From JBBQUN01 sp963698395 (lineage in GTDB: Bacteria > Actinomycetota > Acidimicrobiia > Acidimicrobiales > SZUA-35): a stretch of 64,000 nt of DNA. A program made the translations under genes and the position numbers. Numbering within the stretch: the first letter of the stretch is position 1; each line of letters begins with the position of its first letter. The notes under the pieces are model-generated. The model saw only the letters and a list, made by a program, of their open reading frames with translations. It was not told the origin of the DNA and made no database searches. The stretch spans positions 124,001 through 188,000 of the forward strand of contig CAVOQQ010000006.1 of assembly GCA_963698395.1 (NCBI GenBank). Reading direction: 5' to 3'. Positions 1 to 9,809 of the stretch are shown piece after piece.

Positions 1-947
1 TCGTTGGCGCCGGTGCTGTAGAGGAAGTTGCCGGCGAACGCTCGCGCCTCGGTGCCGTTGATCTGCGACCGATCGAACATCGACAGGGTGTCCCATCGGG
101 CAGCAGGGTTCATACCCCAGCCGACATGACTGGTGGCGTAGGCGTCGCGTTCGGCGAACGAGCCCAGGTAGCTGGCGAACAACTCGGCGTCGAACGGCGC
201 TTCGGGATCGACGGGGCCGATGTCTTCGATGTAGTCGTCGGCGATGGTCAGCCGGATGGGGGAGCGGACGTAGTCGGCGAAGGTGAGGTTGATGTCGCCC
301 GGGGCGAGCACGATGGTGCCGTTGACCGACCCTGATGCGGGGAAGGCCAGGACGAGGCCGCCGGGCCAGTGAGCGATGTCGCCGGGCTCGGTGGTGAAGC
401 CACTCGACCCGGCGCGGAAGGCCCCGTCGAGGGCGACGGTGAGATCGGTGCCGGCGGCCGAGGTGACGTGCATCGTGGTGGCGGCCTCCAACATGGCCTT
501 GCCCCGTGCGACCCGTTCGGCCAGGGCCGGATCGTGAGGGAGACGTTCGAAGTTCTCCGGGTGCTCGTTGGAGATCATGAGGATGCGGGTGCCGCCGCCG
601 AGGATCTGGCCGAGCTCCGGTGCATGCAGCAGCCCCTCGACCGTGCAGTCGACCACGAAGTCGGCGTCGGCCATGGCGGCGATGGCGCTGCGGTGGCCGG
701 CAATGGCAACCGAGGCGCCGGTGCTGCGAATGGGCACCGGTCCGGGATTGGCCGGGGTCGGCATGATGATCTGCATGGTGGCCGCACCCGATCGCTCCAG
801 TGCGAGTCGGGCCGTTTCCACCAGCTCCGGTCGGGATCGGGTCTCACTCAGCAGGATGGCCGTCTCCGTCGCCTGCAATCCGCAGGCCTCGAACTGTTGG
901 CCGAAGCGCTCGATCCACTGCCACTGTGTGAGTGTGGTGGGACTCAT
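1..947 (-). CDS. NicX/M29-like metalloprotein (2,5-dihydroxypyridine 5,6-dioxygenase or aminopeptidase family), C-terminus off the window
   Basis: The visible 315 codons read without interruption from an ATG whose first bases overlap the stop of the upstream acyl-CoA dehydrogenase (ATGA), so the two are translationally coupled. The protein resembles the family that joins M29 aminopeptidases with NicX, the iron enzyme that opens the ring of 2,5-dihydroxypyridine; the stretch HVGWGMNPAARW near residue 275 is typical of it. NicX is about 350 residues long, so roughly the last 35, which should carry the final metal ligands, lie beyond the left edge. Its operon partners are an acyl-CoA dehydrogenase, a luciferase-like oxidoreductase and an SDR, which fits a ring-cleavage or catabolic role better than peptide trimming. 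The choice between dioxygenase and peptidase cannot be made without the missing end. Confidence 0.72.
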   Translation of the reverse strand, partial: MSPTTLTQWQWIERFGQQFEACGLQATETAILLSETRSRPELVETARLALERSGAATMQIIMPTPANPGPVPIRSTGASVAIAGHRSAIAAMADADFVVDCTVEGLLHAPELGQILGGGTRILMISNEHPENFERLPHDPALAERVARGKAMLEAATTMHVTSAAGTDLTVALDGAFRAGSSGFTTEPGDIAHWPGGLVLAFPASGSVNGTIVLAPGDINLTFADYVRSPIRLTIADDYIEDIGPVDPEAPFDAELFASYLGSFAERDAYATSHVGWGMNPAARWDTLSMFDRSQINGTEARAFAGNFLYSTGAN

Positions 948-2152
948 GGCTGCACGGCGCCATGGCCGGCTTTGATGTCGGCGGTTCCTGCGTCCCCAAC
1001 GAGTGCGTACTGTCCCAGCCGATCGAGGCAGACCTCGACGCTCCAGGGCAGCATGGTGGCGCCGCAGCGTGCGTCGCGGAAGAGCCGCTCGAGCGGGAGG
1101 GGTCGCAGCAGGGAGCGGCCGCCGCAGGCTCGCATCGCCATCGAGGCGATGTCGGGCGCTCCCTCCATGGTGGTGACCATGGCCGCCCACGCCCGGTGGA
1201 CCTGCTCGGGGGTCGGGCAGGCGTCGGCTTCTTCGAGCACCCGGTAGGTGAGGGCCTGGGCCTGTTGATGGCGCAGATTCATCTGAGCCCACAGCGCCTG
1301 CTTCTGCGGGTGTTCGGCGCGGGCCGAACTCGGGCCGTCGCCACGGAGATAGTCACGGGTGAAGTCGATGGTGGCCTGCATGATCCCGAGGTAGGCGAAG
1401 GACAGAGTCATGTAGAAGAAGGGGAACTCGGCGGCCATCTGGTCGAACATGCCCGGCGGCAACCATTCGTTGGCGGCGGGAACGAAGACGTCGTCGAAGA
1501 TGAGGGTCTTGGAGATGGTGCCCCGCATGCCGAGCGGATCCCAGTCGCCGACGATCGAGATGCCGTCGGCGTCGCCCGGGACGCCCATGAAACGGACACG
1601 ATCGTCGCCCGGAACCACGACGATGATGTTGTGCATGCCGGCGGCCTCGGAGAGCGAAGCGAAGATCTTGCGACCGTTGATGCGGTACCCACCCTCGACC
1701 GGGGTGGCCGTGGTGGCGATGCCGGTGGTGGCGCCCGCACTGAGACCCTCGGAGAACGGCTGGGCATGGATGGTCGAGTTCTCACAGATGTCGGCGAACA
1801 TGACGCTGCGTTTCTCGTCGAGCAGCGCCCGATCCTCGGGGCTGAGATCGAGCGCATCGGCGATCGGACCGGTCAGCAGACAGGTCGCGGTGTGCATGTT
1901 GAACGTGAGCGCTGTCGAGCCACAGTGGCGGCCGAGCTCTTCCGAGACCAGGGCGTAGGTGGCGAAATCGGCGCCGAGGCCACCGAAGCGTTCCGGAATG
2001 CACAGCTTCAGAAACCCGGCAGCAGCGAGATCGTCGAAGTTCTCGTAGGGGAACGCCGCGTGCTTGTCGTACTCGAACGCTCGCTTCTCGAAGGTGGGTC
2101 CGAGGTCGGCCATCATCGCCACGAGTTCCTGCTGCCGCTTCGTCTTGATCAT
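944..2152 (-). CDS. acyl-CoA dehydrogenase family flavoprotein
   Basis: This 402-residue protein has the usual acyl-CoA dehydrogenase order: N-terminal helical domain, middle beta domain (GGYRINGRKIF near residue 155) and C-terminal helical domain. FAD-dependent alpha,beta-dehydrogenation of a CoA thioester is the family reaction, but no clear catalytic glutamate is visible, and some relatives are flavin monooxygenases of the DszC type, so the substrate and even the reaction are open. It lies 39 bp downstream of the luciferase-like gene, and that gap holds a perfect palindrome (2172-2187) matching ones at two other catabolic promoters, so it may have its own regulated promoter. Its stop overlaps the start of the NicX-like gene. 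Confidence 0.85.
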   Translation of the reverse strand: MIKTKRQQELVAMMADLGPTFEKRAFEYDKHAAFPYENFDDLAAAGFLKLCIPERFGGLGADFATYALVSEELGRHCGSTALTFNMHTATCLLTGPIADALDLSPEDRALLDEKRSVMFADICENSTIHAQPFSEGLSAGATTGIATTATPVEGGYRINGRKIFASLSEAAGMHNIIVVVPGDDRVRFMGVPGDADGISIVGDWDPLGMRGTISKTLIFDDVFVPAANEWLPPGMFDQMAAEFPFFYMTLSFAYLGIMQATIDFTRDYLRGDGPSSARAEHPQKQALWAQMNLRHQQAQALTYRVLEEADACPTPEQVHRAWAAMVTTMEGAPDIASMAMRACGGRSLLRPLPLERLFRDARCGATMLPWSVEVCLDRLGQYALVGDAGTADIKAGHGAVQP

Positions 2153-2171
2153 GCGCTCCTGCCCAGTTGGT

Positions 2172-2187
2172 CGTTTGGGGGCAAACG
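2172..2187. promoter_or_regulatory. operator-like palindrome CGTTTG-N4-CAAACG upstream of the acyl-CoA dehydrogenase
   Basis: The 16 bases read CGTTTGGGGGCAAACG, a perfect 6-4-6 inverted repeat in the 39-bp gap before the acyl-CoA dehydrogenase start, about 20 bp upstream of its ATG. The same geometry occurs at 12251-12266 and 29717-29732, each time just upstream of a catabolic gene. That it binds a regulator, possibly the MarR protein encoded at 29070-29660, is inference. Confidence 0.5.
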
Positions 2188-2191
2188 ATAG

Positions 2192-3133
2192 TCATTGCGT
2201 GGTGAGCGTGCCCAGGTGGGCAACCATCTGGCGGCAGATTGCAGGCACGGCATCGATGTCGTCGGTGTGTTGCGACGGCTTCATGCAGAAGATCGTGCAG
2301 CCGGCTTCGAGTTGGTCGCGAAAACTCGACATCGACGCCATCACATCGGCGAGATCGTCGGGGCCCTCGAAGACCGCCCGCGTTCCACCGATGCGTTCGA
2401 GATCATCGATCGATCGGCCGGCTGCTGCCATGGCCGAAGCCAACGTCTCGAGGTCGGTCGCCGATGGTGTGCCGAACGGGTGGAAGCCAGACCCTCGGCT
2501 CACCAGGCGGCGCAGGAGCGGTGGGTGCAGCGTCTGTCCGCCGAACCAGAGGAGCGGGCCTTCGGGGCGCCAGGGCTTCGGTTCGCAGTAGACGTCGTCG
2601 AAGTGAACGTAGGTGCCGTGGAAGGTCGAGGGCGATGGTCCCCACAGGCCCGACATCGCTTCGAGTTGCTCGTCGAGGATCCGTCCGCGTTGTTCGAACG
2701 GCACACCGACGGCCGCGTATTCGTCTTCGTGCCATGACACCGTCGGTTGGACCACCAATCGACCCTGCGACAGCCGATCGAGCGTTGCCAGGTCCTTGGC
2801 CAACACCACGGCGCTGCGCAGCGGGGTGATCAGTGCGCCGAGGACGATGCGGATCGACGTCGTTGCCTGGGCGATCGCAGAGGCCATCACGATGGAGCTC
2901 GGCCACGACATACGGGGATCCTGGTTGCCGGGCGCGGCGTACATGCGCGGGTTCGTCGGGAGCCCGTTCGCGTCGGCCGACGGTCCGAGGGCCACGTGCT
3001 CGCTGAGCATGACGGCGTCGAACCCTTCGCGTTCGGCGATGACGGCCAATTCGACGAGGGCACCGAGGTCATCGCGATCCACGAGGGTCTCGTTCTCGGT
3101 GAGGATCATCAGCAGGCCAGGTGCGCGGCTCAT
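2192..3133 (-). CDS. LLM-class (luciferase-like) F420-dependent oxidoreductase
   Basis: The 313-residue protein has the TIM-barrel signature of luciferase-like oxidoreductases: AEREGFDAVMLSEHV near the N-terminus, then IRIVLGALITPLRS and LDRLSQGRLVVQPTVSW. In actinobacteria such enzymes usually take hydride from reduced F420 or FMN and act on carbonyls, enones or sulfonates; the substrate is unknown here. The ATG at 3133-3131 is chosen because it overlaps the stop of the preceding SDR gene (ATGA); a longer upstream reading would run far into that gene. It is the second gene of the minus-strand operon. Confidence 0.83.
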   Translation of the reverse strand: MSRAPGLLMILTENETLVDRDDLGALVELAVIAEREGFDAVMLSEHVALGPSADANGLPTNPRMYAAPGNQDPRMSWPSSIVMASAIAQATTSIRIVLGALITPLRSAVVLAKDLATLDRLSQGRLVVQPTVSWHEDEYAAVGVPFEQRGRILDEQLEAMSGLWGPSPSTFHGTYVHFDDVYCEPKPWRPEGPLLWFGGQTLHPPLLRRLVSRGSGFHPFGTPSATDLETLASAMAAAGRSIDDLERIGGTRAVFEGPDDLADVMASMSSFRDQLEAGCTIFCMKPSQHTDDIDAVPAICRQMVAHLGTLTTQ

Positions 3134-3975
3134 CGATGTCGTTCGTCGGTTGCCGACCCGTCGGCGCCGGTGCCGGGGCTCGAGAAGATGGTGGTGGCCA
3201 CGTCGACCTGGACGCTGCCACCGTCGACGTTGATGACCGTGCCGGTCACGTACGAGGCATCGCTCGACAACAGCCAGGCGATCGTTCCGGCGACCTCGTC
3301 GGCCGACGCCGGGCGACGAAGCGGGACCGACGAGGTTGCTGCCCGGTAGGCGCCCTCGCGATCGACCACGGTGCCGCCGGCTTCGCTCAGGAGTGCAGCG
3401 GCACCGTCCATCTCGCCGTCGGCCATGGGTGTGCGGGTCCAGCCGGGGCACACCGAGTTGGCTCGGACTCCTTGCGGGCCGTGGTCGAGGGCGATGCAGC
3501 TGGTGAGCATGATCAGTGCCGCCTTGGAGGCGCAGTAGGCGAGTGACTCCGGCGAAGCTCGCAGACCGGCGACCGACGCAACCGACACGATCGATCCACG
3601 AGACTCGACCAGGTGGGGGAGCGCGAGGCTCGCCATGATGGCGGCCCCGGTGACGTTGGTGTGCAGCACCGCCTCGAAGTCCTCGTGGTCGAAGTCGCCG
3701 AGGGACCCGATGCCACCCCGCCCGGCATTCAGGACGAGGCCGTCGAGTCGGCCGAATCGGTCGATGACGGCAGCAATCGTCTCGGCGGCATCATCAGGAT
3801 CGGCGGTGTCGCCCACGATCGCCAAGCCGCCGATGTCGTCGGCGACCTGGCCGACGAGCGCTGGACGGCGGCCGGTCACTGCAACTTCCCATCCGTCACG
3901 GCGGAGGCGGCGTGCCGCCGCCTCGCCGATGCCGGAGCCACCTCCGGTGATGAGTACGACGGGTCGATCGGTCAT
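3130..3975 (-). CDS. SDR-family NAD(P)-dependent oxidoreductase
   Basis: A classical short-chain dehydrogenase of 281 residues. The cofactor motif TGGGSGIG lies at residues 10-17, the structural NAG motif near 90, and the catalytic Ser and YCASK are in place, followed by the PGWTRTPM segment. It should oxidise or reduce an alcohol/ketone with NAD(H) or NADP(H). It is the first gene of the minus-strand operon (SDR, luciferase-like enzyme, acyl-CoA dehydrogenase, NicX-like protein) and is transcribed away from the TPR gene at 4103, so the 127 bp between them must hold both promoters. The last 20 or so residues after the usual NVDGG end are an extension of no recognisable function. Confidence 0.9.
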   Translation of the reverse strand: MTDRPVVLITGGGSGIGEAAARRLRRDGWEVAVTGRRPALVGQVADDIGGLAIVGDTADPDDAAETIAAVIDRFGRLDGLVLNAGRGGIGSLGDFDHEDFEAVLHTNVTGAAIMASLALPHLVESRGSIVSVASVAGLRASPESLAYCASKAALIMLTSCIALDHGPQGVRANSVCPGWTRTPMADGEMDGAAALLSEAGGTVVDREGAYRAATSSVPLRRPASADEVAGTIAWLLSSDASYVTGTVINVDGGSVQVDVATTIFSSPGTGADGSATDERHR

Positions 3976-4102
3976 CTGCCCATCTTGGACCAAACCACGA
4001 GTCACTGCCGCCCACGGCCACCTGATTGCCGAGCGGCTGCCGCCCGTTTGTCGCCGGTTGGCGACGCTTGCGGGGACGCACGAGCGGTCGTAGGGTCGGG
4101 CC

Positions 4103-5381
4103 GTGGTTCGTATACGAAATTCCGAACTCGACGCCTGGGGTGTGCCGATCACGGCCGACCACTCGTCGAGCGTGGCGGCATGGAACCACGCCCTGAACGA
4201 GCTGCTCGCGCTGCGAGGCGATCCCATCGGGGAACTGACCACCGCGATCGAGCACGATCCGACCTTCGCTCTCGGGCGCGTCGTGCGGATCGCGACCGCG
4301 GTACTCGGTGGGACACCCCTCGATCATCCGACCGTGGTCGCCGATCTCGACGAACTCAACAAGTCGACCGGCGAAACCGGCGATCGCGAACGCGCACACC
4401 TGGTGGCCGTTCGCTCGTTGGTCGCCGGCGACTTCTCCGAGGCGGCCGCTGCGTGGGAGGCGGTCGTCGACGCCTGGCCGCGCGACCTCGCGGCGATTCG
4501 TCTTGCCCACGACCTCTACCTCCATGTCGGCGACGATCGGGCTCGCCTGGTATCGAGCCGGCGGGCCATCGGCGCGTTCGACGCCGGTGAGCCGGTTCAT
4601 GGGATCGTGCTCGGTCAGCTGGCGTTCGCTCACGAGGAAGTCGGCGACTACGACACCGCACTCGTGCTCGCGAATCGAGCGCTGGCTGTCGACCCCGGCG
4701 ACGTCTGGGCTCGTCATGCTGCAGCGCACGTGCACGAGATGCGCGGCGATTCGGACGCTCTCTACGCACTGCTCGACCCGAACGGCGATTGGCCGGCGAG
4801 CGACCTCCTCGCGGCCCACTTGTGGTGGCACCGCGGCATCCGACTCGTTGCCGAAGAGCGAGTCGACGAAGCACTGGACGTGGCCGACCTCCTCCCGGCC
4901 GAGCCCGACGCCGCCTTCACGCTTGCCGACCTGACGTCGCTACTGATTCGCCTCGAGGCGCGAGGCGTCGACCTCGGTGCCCGCTGGGAACGGGTCATCG
5001 ACGCCTGGAAGCAGGTGTCGGCCCGGCACACCTGCGGCTACCTCGACCTTCACGCGGCGCTTGCCGGACTCGCCGATCCTGCGTTCGGCGCCGCATGGCA
5101 CGCCAGCCAGATCGACACCATCCGGCGGCGGACGGGTGGAGGCGACGTCGCAGAACGACGCACTGTTCCTCCAGGTCGTCGAGCCACTCACCTCGGCCGT
5201 GCTCGCCCTCCGAGGTGCGGGCCGGTCGGCAGCGGTGGCGCAACTGACCACCTTGGCCGATGGCATCACTCGCATTGGCGGGTCGCTGGCGCAACGCCAG
5301 GTCATCGACATCGCCGCCGGCACCGTTGTCGTCCCGGTGCCCTCGATCCCGGAGAGCTCGATCCCGGAGACCAGTCGATGA
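4103..5381 (+). pseudogene. TPR protein of the TTC38 family, one +1 frameshift near 5150
   Basis: The first about 350 residues (GTG start) read as helical repeats with TTC38-like features such as DPGDVWARHAAAHVHEM. The frame then shifts by +1 between about 5130 and 5160 and continues as a typical TTC38 C-terminus (VVEPLTSAVLALRGAG, then RIGGSLAQRQV) to a TGA at 5379-5381. Both pieces belong to one family protein of about 425 residues, so the break is probably a single extra base. TTC38-like proteins are widespread in actinobacteria but have no assigned biochemical role. The stop overlaps the start of the P450 gene (ATGA), which suggests co-translation with the catabolic genes. Confidence 0.7.
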
Positions 5382-6668
5382 CCACCTTCGATCTGGCCGA
5401 TCCGAGCCTGTACGACAACGGTATTCCTCACGACGTCTTCTCGACCCTTCGCAAGACGCCTGGGCTCTCCTGGAACCCCGACAGTCCCCAGGGGCGCGGG
5501 CTTCTGGTCGGTGACGAGGCACGCCGATCTCGTCGCCGTCTCCCGAGACACCGAGACCTATTCATCCGAGCTCGGCCACATCCAGATCTACGACATCGAC
5601 GCCGATGTGCGGGCGAAACGAGCGTCGATGATCGACCTCGATCCGCCGATGCACACGCGTCTTCGTCGACTGGTCAGCGCGGCCTTCACGCCCCGCCACG
5701 TGAACAGCTACCGCGACGTCAGCGAAGCGACGGATCGTGGCCGCGCTCGACTCGCTCGAAGCCGACGGTGGCGGCGATTGGGTGAGCACCGTCGCTGCGC
5801 CGATTCCCATCGGGGTGATCTGCGACATCCTCGGGGTGCCCGAAGCCGATCACCAGCTCATGATCGAGATGTCCGACCACCTGGTCGAGGGAACGTCGGG
5901 CGTCGAACTCGATCCCTCCGCCTACGGCAACACCACACCCTTGCGTGAACTCCCGTTCAACAGCCCGGCGGCGTGGGGCATCTACGACTACGCAACCAAG
6001 GCCCGAGCTCGCGTGCTCGCTATCCCCGGGCGACGATCTGCTGTCGAAGCTGGCCATCGCCGAGATCGACGGCGATCGACTCGACGAGACCGAGTTCGCC
6101 CGCTTCTTCCAGCTGATGATCTTCGCCGGGAACGAAACCACCCGGTCGGCCATGGCCCACCTCGCCTCCCAGTGGATCGATTTCGACGATCAGTTCGATC
6201 GTTTGGGTCGACCTGCTCGGCGGTCGCGAGCAGCGGGACGACGACGCCCAGCGCAGCGCCGCGGTGCTCGATGCTCGCTGCCGATGAAGTCGTTCGCCAT
6301 TGCTCACCGATCCTGTACTTCCGGCGAACGGCCACCAGAGACACCGAGCTGTCGGGCACGCCGATCGCCGCAGGCGACAAGGTGGTCATGTGGTACGCCG
6401 GCGCGAACTTCGATGACGACGGTGTTCGAGCGACCGCTCGACGCTCGACCTCCGTCGTCCGAGGGTGCCGCGCAAGCGTTGCGTTCGGTGGTGGCGGCGC
6501 GCACTACTGCCTCGGTGCCTCGTTGGCGCGGCTCGAGCTCTCGCTGCTGCTCGACGAGATGGTTCGACGCAAGCTGTGCGCTCCGAACGAGCGGGCGATC
6601 CAGCGCCATGTGCGGTCCAACTTCGTCAACGGTGTCGCCGAACTGCCCGTCGAGGTGCGAGCCGATGA
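5378..6668 (+). pseudogene. cytochrome P450, broken by about eight +1 frameshifts
   Basis: Pieces of one P450 run in order through all three frames: an N-terminus (MTTFDLADPSLYDNGIPHDV), the C-helix region (HTRLRRLVSAAFTPRHV), the I-helix FAGNETTRS near 6128, the region after ExxR (FRRTATRDTELSG) and the haem loop FGGGGAHYCLG with its cysteine ligand near 6510. Each change of frame is +1, as if one base were added, at roughly 5500, 5730, 6015, 6205, 6270, 6425, 6445 and 6475. The residues stay highly conserved and are clearly paralogous to the intact P450 at 21228-22505, which argues for sequence error rather than decay. If intact it would be a soluble monooxygenase needing a ferredoxin such as that at 22502. 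Confidence 0.7.
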
Positions 6669-7839
6669 GACCGCTCGACGGCCTTCGGGTGATCGATGCG
6701 GCCACCATCGTGGCCGGGCCGTTCGCCGGTTCGATCCTCGGTGAGTTCGGCGCCGAGGTCGTCAAGGTCGAGCAGCCCGAGATCGGCGATCCGATGCGAC
6801 GCCTGGGCACCGCCAGCCCCGGCGGCGACACCTTCTGGTGGTTCAGCGAGACCAGGAACAAGCAGAGCGTCGAACTGGACCTGCGGACCGACGCCGGCGC
6901 CGAGGCCTTCCGTGCGCTGTCGCGTCGACGCCGACGTGGTCATCGAGAACTACCGAACCGGAACGATGGACGGCTGGGGCCTCGGCTTCGATCGCCTGCG
7001 GGTCGACAATCCTCGTCTCATCCAACTGTCGCTCAGCGGGTTCGGCCGCACCGGACCGCTGGCGGGGGCCGCCGGCGTCGCTCGAATCGCCGAGGCGTTC
7101 TGCGGCATGACCGATCTGACCGGCCTGCCGGGCGAGCAGCCGGGACTCTCGGGATCGGCGGCGCTCGCCGACTACGTCTCCGGGGTCTACGGCGCACTCG
7201 GCGATCCTGCTCGCCGTCGAGCAACGACATCGGAGCGGACGCGGCCAACTCGTCGACGTTGCGCTCTACGACGGGGTCGCTCGGTTTCCTCGACGAGCTG
7301 ATTCCCGTGTTCATCGCGACCGGTTTCGGGCGAAGCACGGATGGGCGCCGAAACCCATCGATCGGTGCCGCACAGCAACTACCGATCGTGTGATCAGCGC
7401 TGGGTGACCATCGCTTGCACCAACGACCGCATGTTCGAACGCCTGACCGATGGCGATGGGCCGGCCCGACCTGGCCACCGACGAACGTGTGCGAAACCAA
7501 CGCCACAACGGCTCGCACATCGCAACGAGGTCAACGGACTGGTTGCCGACTGGGCGGCAACACTCGACTGCTGCGGCGATCGTCGAACTGACCGACACGG
7601 CAGGGGTGCCTTGCTCGATCGTGCACACGGTGCAGGACTTCTGCGAGCACGACCAGACGATTGCACGCGAGTCGGTGGTGACCGTGCCGACCAACGATGG
7701 CGGCGCACTGAGCGTTGCCGGTGTCGTGCCGCGACTCAGCGAAACACCGGGCTCGACCGACCGGCTCGGCGCAACGCTCGGCGAACGCTCGGTCGCGACG
7801 CTCATCGAGCGTTGGGCAGACGCGGCAAAACCCTCATGA
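6665..7839 (+). pseudogene. CaiB/BaiF (family III) CoA-transferase, multiple frameshifts
   Basis: Successive fragments spell a CaiB-type transferase: LDGLRVIDAATIVAGPFAG and GEFGAEVVKVEQP at the N-terminus, the family motif VVIENYRTGTMD, LSGFGRTGPLAG, and a C-terminus with GVPCSIVHTVQDF. Frame changes lie near 6920, 7195, 7290, 7350, 7445 and around 7530-7560, almost all +1. The ATG at 6665 would overlap the end of the P450 frame as ATGA. The family moves CoA between carboxylates, usually to activate a substrate for acyl-CoA dehydrogenation, and an acyl-CoA dehydrogenase gene follows directly. The conserved residues between breaks suggest a working gene with base-insertion errors. Confidence 0.7.
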
Positions 7840-7894
7840 CCTCACATTTCAACGACCGTTCGACCTCCGCCGACCCGACCACCAGGAGCATGCC

Positions 7895-9090
7895 ATGTGG
7901 CAACTGACCGAAGAACAGCTCGACCTCCAGGCACGAGCTCGAGAGCTCGCCGACCGACGTGATCGCGCCTCGTGCCGCCGAGGTCGATCGCAGCGAGCAG
8001 TACCCGTGGGACAACGTCGAAGCACTTCAGCAAGCCGGCTTCACCGGCATGTGCGTGCCAACCGAGTACGGCGGTCCTGGCCACTCCCTGCTCGACGCCG
8101 TGCTCGTGGTCGAGCAGATGGCTCGGGCGTGCGGCGTGACCGGACGCATCGCCGTCGAGGCCAACATGGGTGCCATCTCGGCGATCATGGCCTACGGGTC
8201 AGAGGAGCAGAAGTCGCTCGCCGCGTCGATGGTGCTGGCCGGCGACAAGCCCGCCATCTGCATCACCGAGCCCGAGGCCGGGTCGGCGGCGTCGCTCATG
8301 ACCACGACGAGCCGACCGAGTCGGTGATCACTTCGTGCTCAACGGCAAGAAGCACTGGATCACCGGCGGCGGTGTCTCCAAGCTGCACCTGATCTTCGCC
8401 CGTGTGTTCGACACCGACGGCACCGAACTCGGGCTCGGCGGCTTCATCGCCATTCGAGACGAGACCGAAGGACTCGTGATCGGTGAGCGAGAGCCCACCA
8501 TGGGCCTGCGGGGCATCCCCGAGACCGAGGTGATCTTCGATGACATGGCGGTGCCGAACAACATGGTGCTGATGCCGCCGTCGGGCTTCCGCCGAGGGTT
8601 CGCCGAGTTGATGAACGCCTACAACGCCCAGCGGGTCGGCGCAGGAACCGTGGCACTCGGTGTTGCGACGGGCGCCTACGAGGAAGCCTTGGCGTTCGTC
8701 AAGACACGCGAGCAGTTCGGTCGCCCGATCGCCGAGTTCCAGGGCCTGCAGTGGATGCTCGCCGACATGAGCACCCGGCTCGAAGCGGCTCGCAGCCTGA
8801 CCTACCGGGCCGCCGAATCCCGGGGGCCCGACGGGAGCGAGTTCCCCGATCCCGCACTGACAGCGCAGGCCAAGATCTTCACGGCAGAGAACGCCATCGA
8901 CGTCGCCAACGACGCGCTGCAGCTCTTCGGTGCCGCCGGCTATTCGCGGCGCCGCCCGCTCGAACGGATGTGTCGTGACGTTCGCATGTTCACCATCGGC
9001 GGCGGCACGGCGCAGATCCTCCGCACGGTCGTTGCGTCTCGCCTGCTCGATGCCAAGCTGCCGCAGACCCGGGAGGGCTACCGTGCCTGA
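7895..9090 (+). pseudogene. acyl-CoA dehydrogenase, two +1 frameshifts
   Basis: An AGGAG ribosome site (7884-7888) precedes the ATG. The frame shifts by +1 near 7953 and again near 8315; the three parts together make a full-length acyl-CoA dehydrogenase of about 398 residues. It contains ICITEPEAGSAAS in the middle domain, KKHWITGGG, the C-terminal KTREQFGRPIAEFQG and LQLFGAAGYSRRRPLERM. The last part (from about 8335) is uninterrupted. Together with the CaiB gene before it, it would activate and desaturate an acyl substrate. The stop lies inside the start region of the GntR gene, so the two probably form one operon. Confidence 0.78.
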
Positions 9091-9754
9091 CGAGCTCTCC
9101 CTTGCGATCGATGCCAGACCGCTCGTGAACCCGATCGGTGGCCGACAGCCGTCGCTGGCCGAGCAGGTCTACGACTCCTTGATCGACGCCGTGCTCGATC
9201 GTCGGATCGCTCCCGGTGATCGGCTGATCATGGATCAGCTGGCCGAGGCGCTGGGTGTTTCGCGGACCCCGGTGCGAGATGCACTGCTGCGGCTGGAGGC
9301 GGAGGGCCTGATCGAGGCGACCGGTCGGCGTGGCTATGAAGTGCGAACGGTCGGTGACCGAGAGGTGGTCGAGTTGTATCAGGCGAGGGAAGCGATCGAG
9401 GGCCACGCCATCGTGTTGCTGTGCGCCCAGCCTGATCGATCCGACCGTGTCGTCCTCATCGAAACGGCAGTGGCGTCCGCGGCGCTCGATGGGAACACCT
9501 ACACCGCCAATCGGGCCGTTCACCGATCGTTCCTCGAACAGTGCGGCAACGGTCTGCTGTTGTCGGCTTTCGATTCGCTCTGGGGCGCCAGCCTCGCGTC
9601 CTTCGCCTACGGCCAGAAGTACCCGGCCACCGAGGTCGATCTCGTCGAGGATCACCGAGTGCTGATCGAGGCCGTCGCGGCCGGCGACGCCGATCACGCT
9701 CGTGCCGAGATGGTCGAACACATCCGCTACGGTCTCGAACGGCACCTGTCATGA
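9083..9754 (+). CDS. GntR-family regulator, FCD (FadR) subfamily
   Basis: The 223-residue protein starts at a GTG that overlaps the end of the acyl-CoA dehydrogenase gene by 8 bases. An N-terminal winged helix-turn-helix (AEQVYDSLIDAVLDRRIAPG, then LAEALGVSRTPVRDALLRLE, residues 25-75) is followed by an alpha-helical FCD effector domain with the usual acidic/histidine metal-site spacing (AVHRSFLE near residue 147, EDHRVLIEA near 190). FadR-type repressors of this kind typically sense an acid or acyl-CoA intermediate of the pathway they sit in. Its place inside the P450-CaiB-acyl-CoA dehydrogenase run suggests local control of that operon. Confidence 0.87.
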   Translation: MPDELSLAIDARPLVNPIGGRQPSLAEQVYDSLIDAVLDRRIAPGDRLIMDQLAEALGVSRTPVRDALLRLEAEGLIEATGRRGYEVRTVGDREVVELYQAREAIEGHAIVLLCAQPDRSDRVVLIETAVASAALDGNTYTANRAVHRSFLEQCGNGLLLSAFDSLWGASLASFAYGQKYPATEVDLVEDHRVLIEAVAAGDADHARAEMVEHIRYGLERHLS

Positions 9755-9809
9755 GCGAGCGCAGCCGAGCGAGCCGACCGGGCACGGCAACGGCGATAGT
9801 CTCCGCTCG

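Noticed and set aside
369..2191. Long plus-strand open frames opposite the acyl-CoA dehydrogenase and NicX-like genes
   Set aside because: High GC leaves antisense frames open; the translations are low-complexity and match no family, while the minus-strand reading is conserved.
3985..3995. TTGGACCAAAC in the SDR/TPR divergent region as a fourth copy of the shared operator
   Set aside because: It is palindromic (TTGG-A-CCAA) but has a one-base centre instead of the 6-4-6 geometry, and its left arm does not match.
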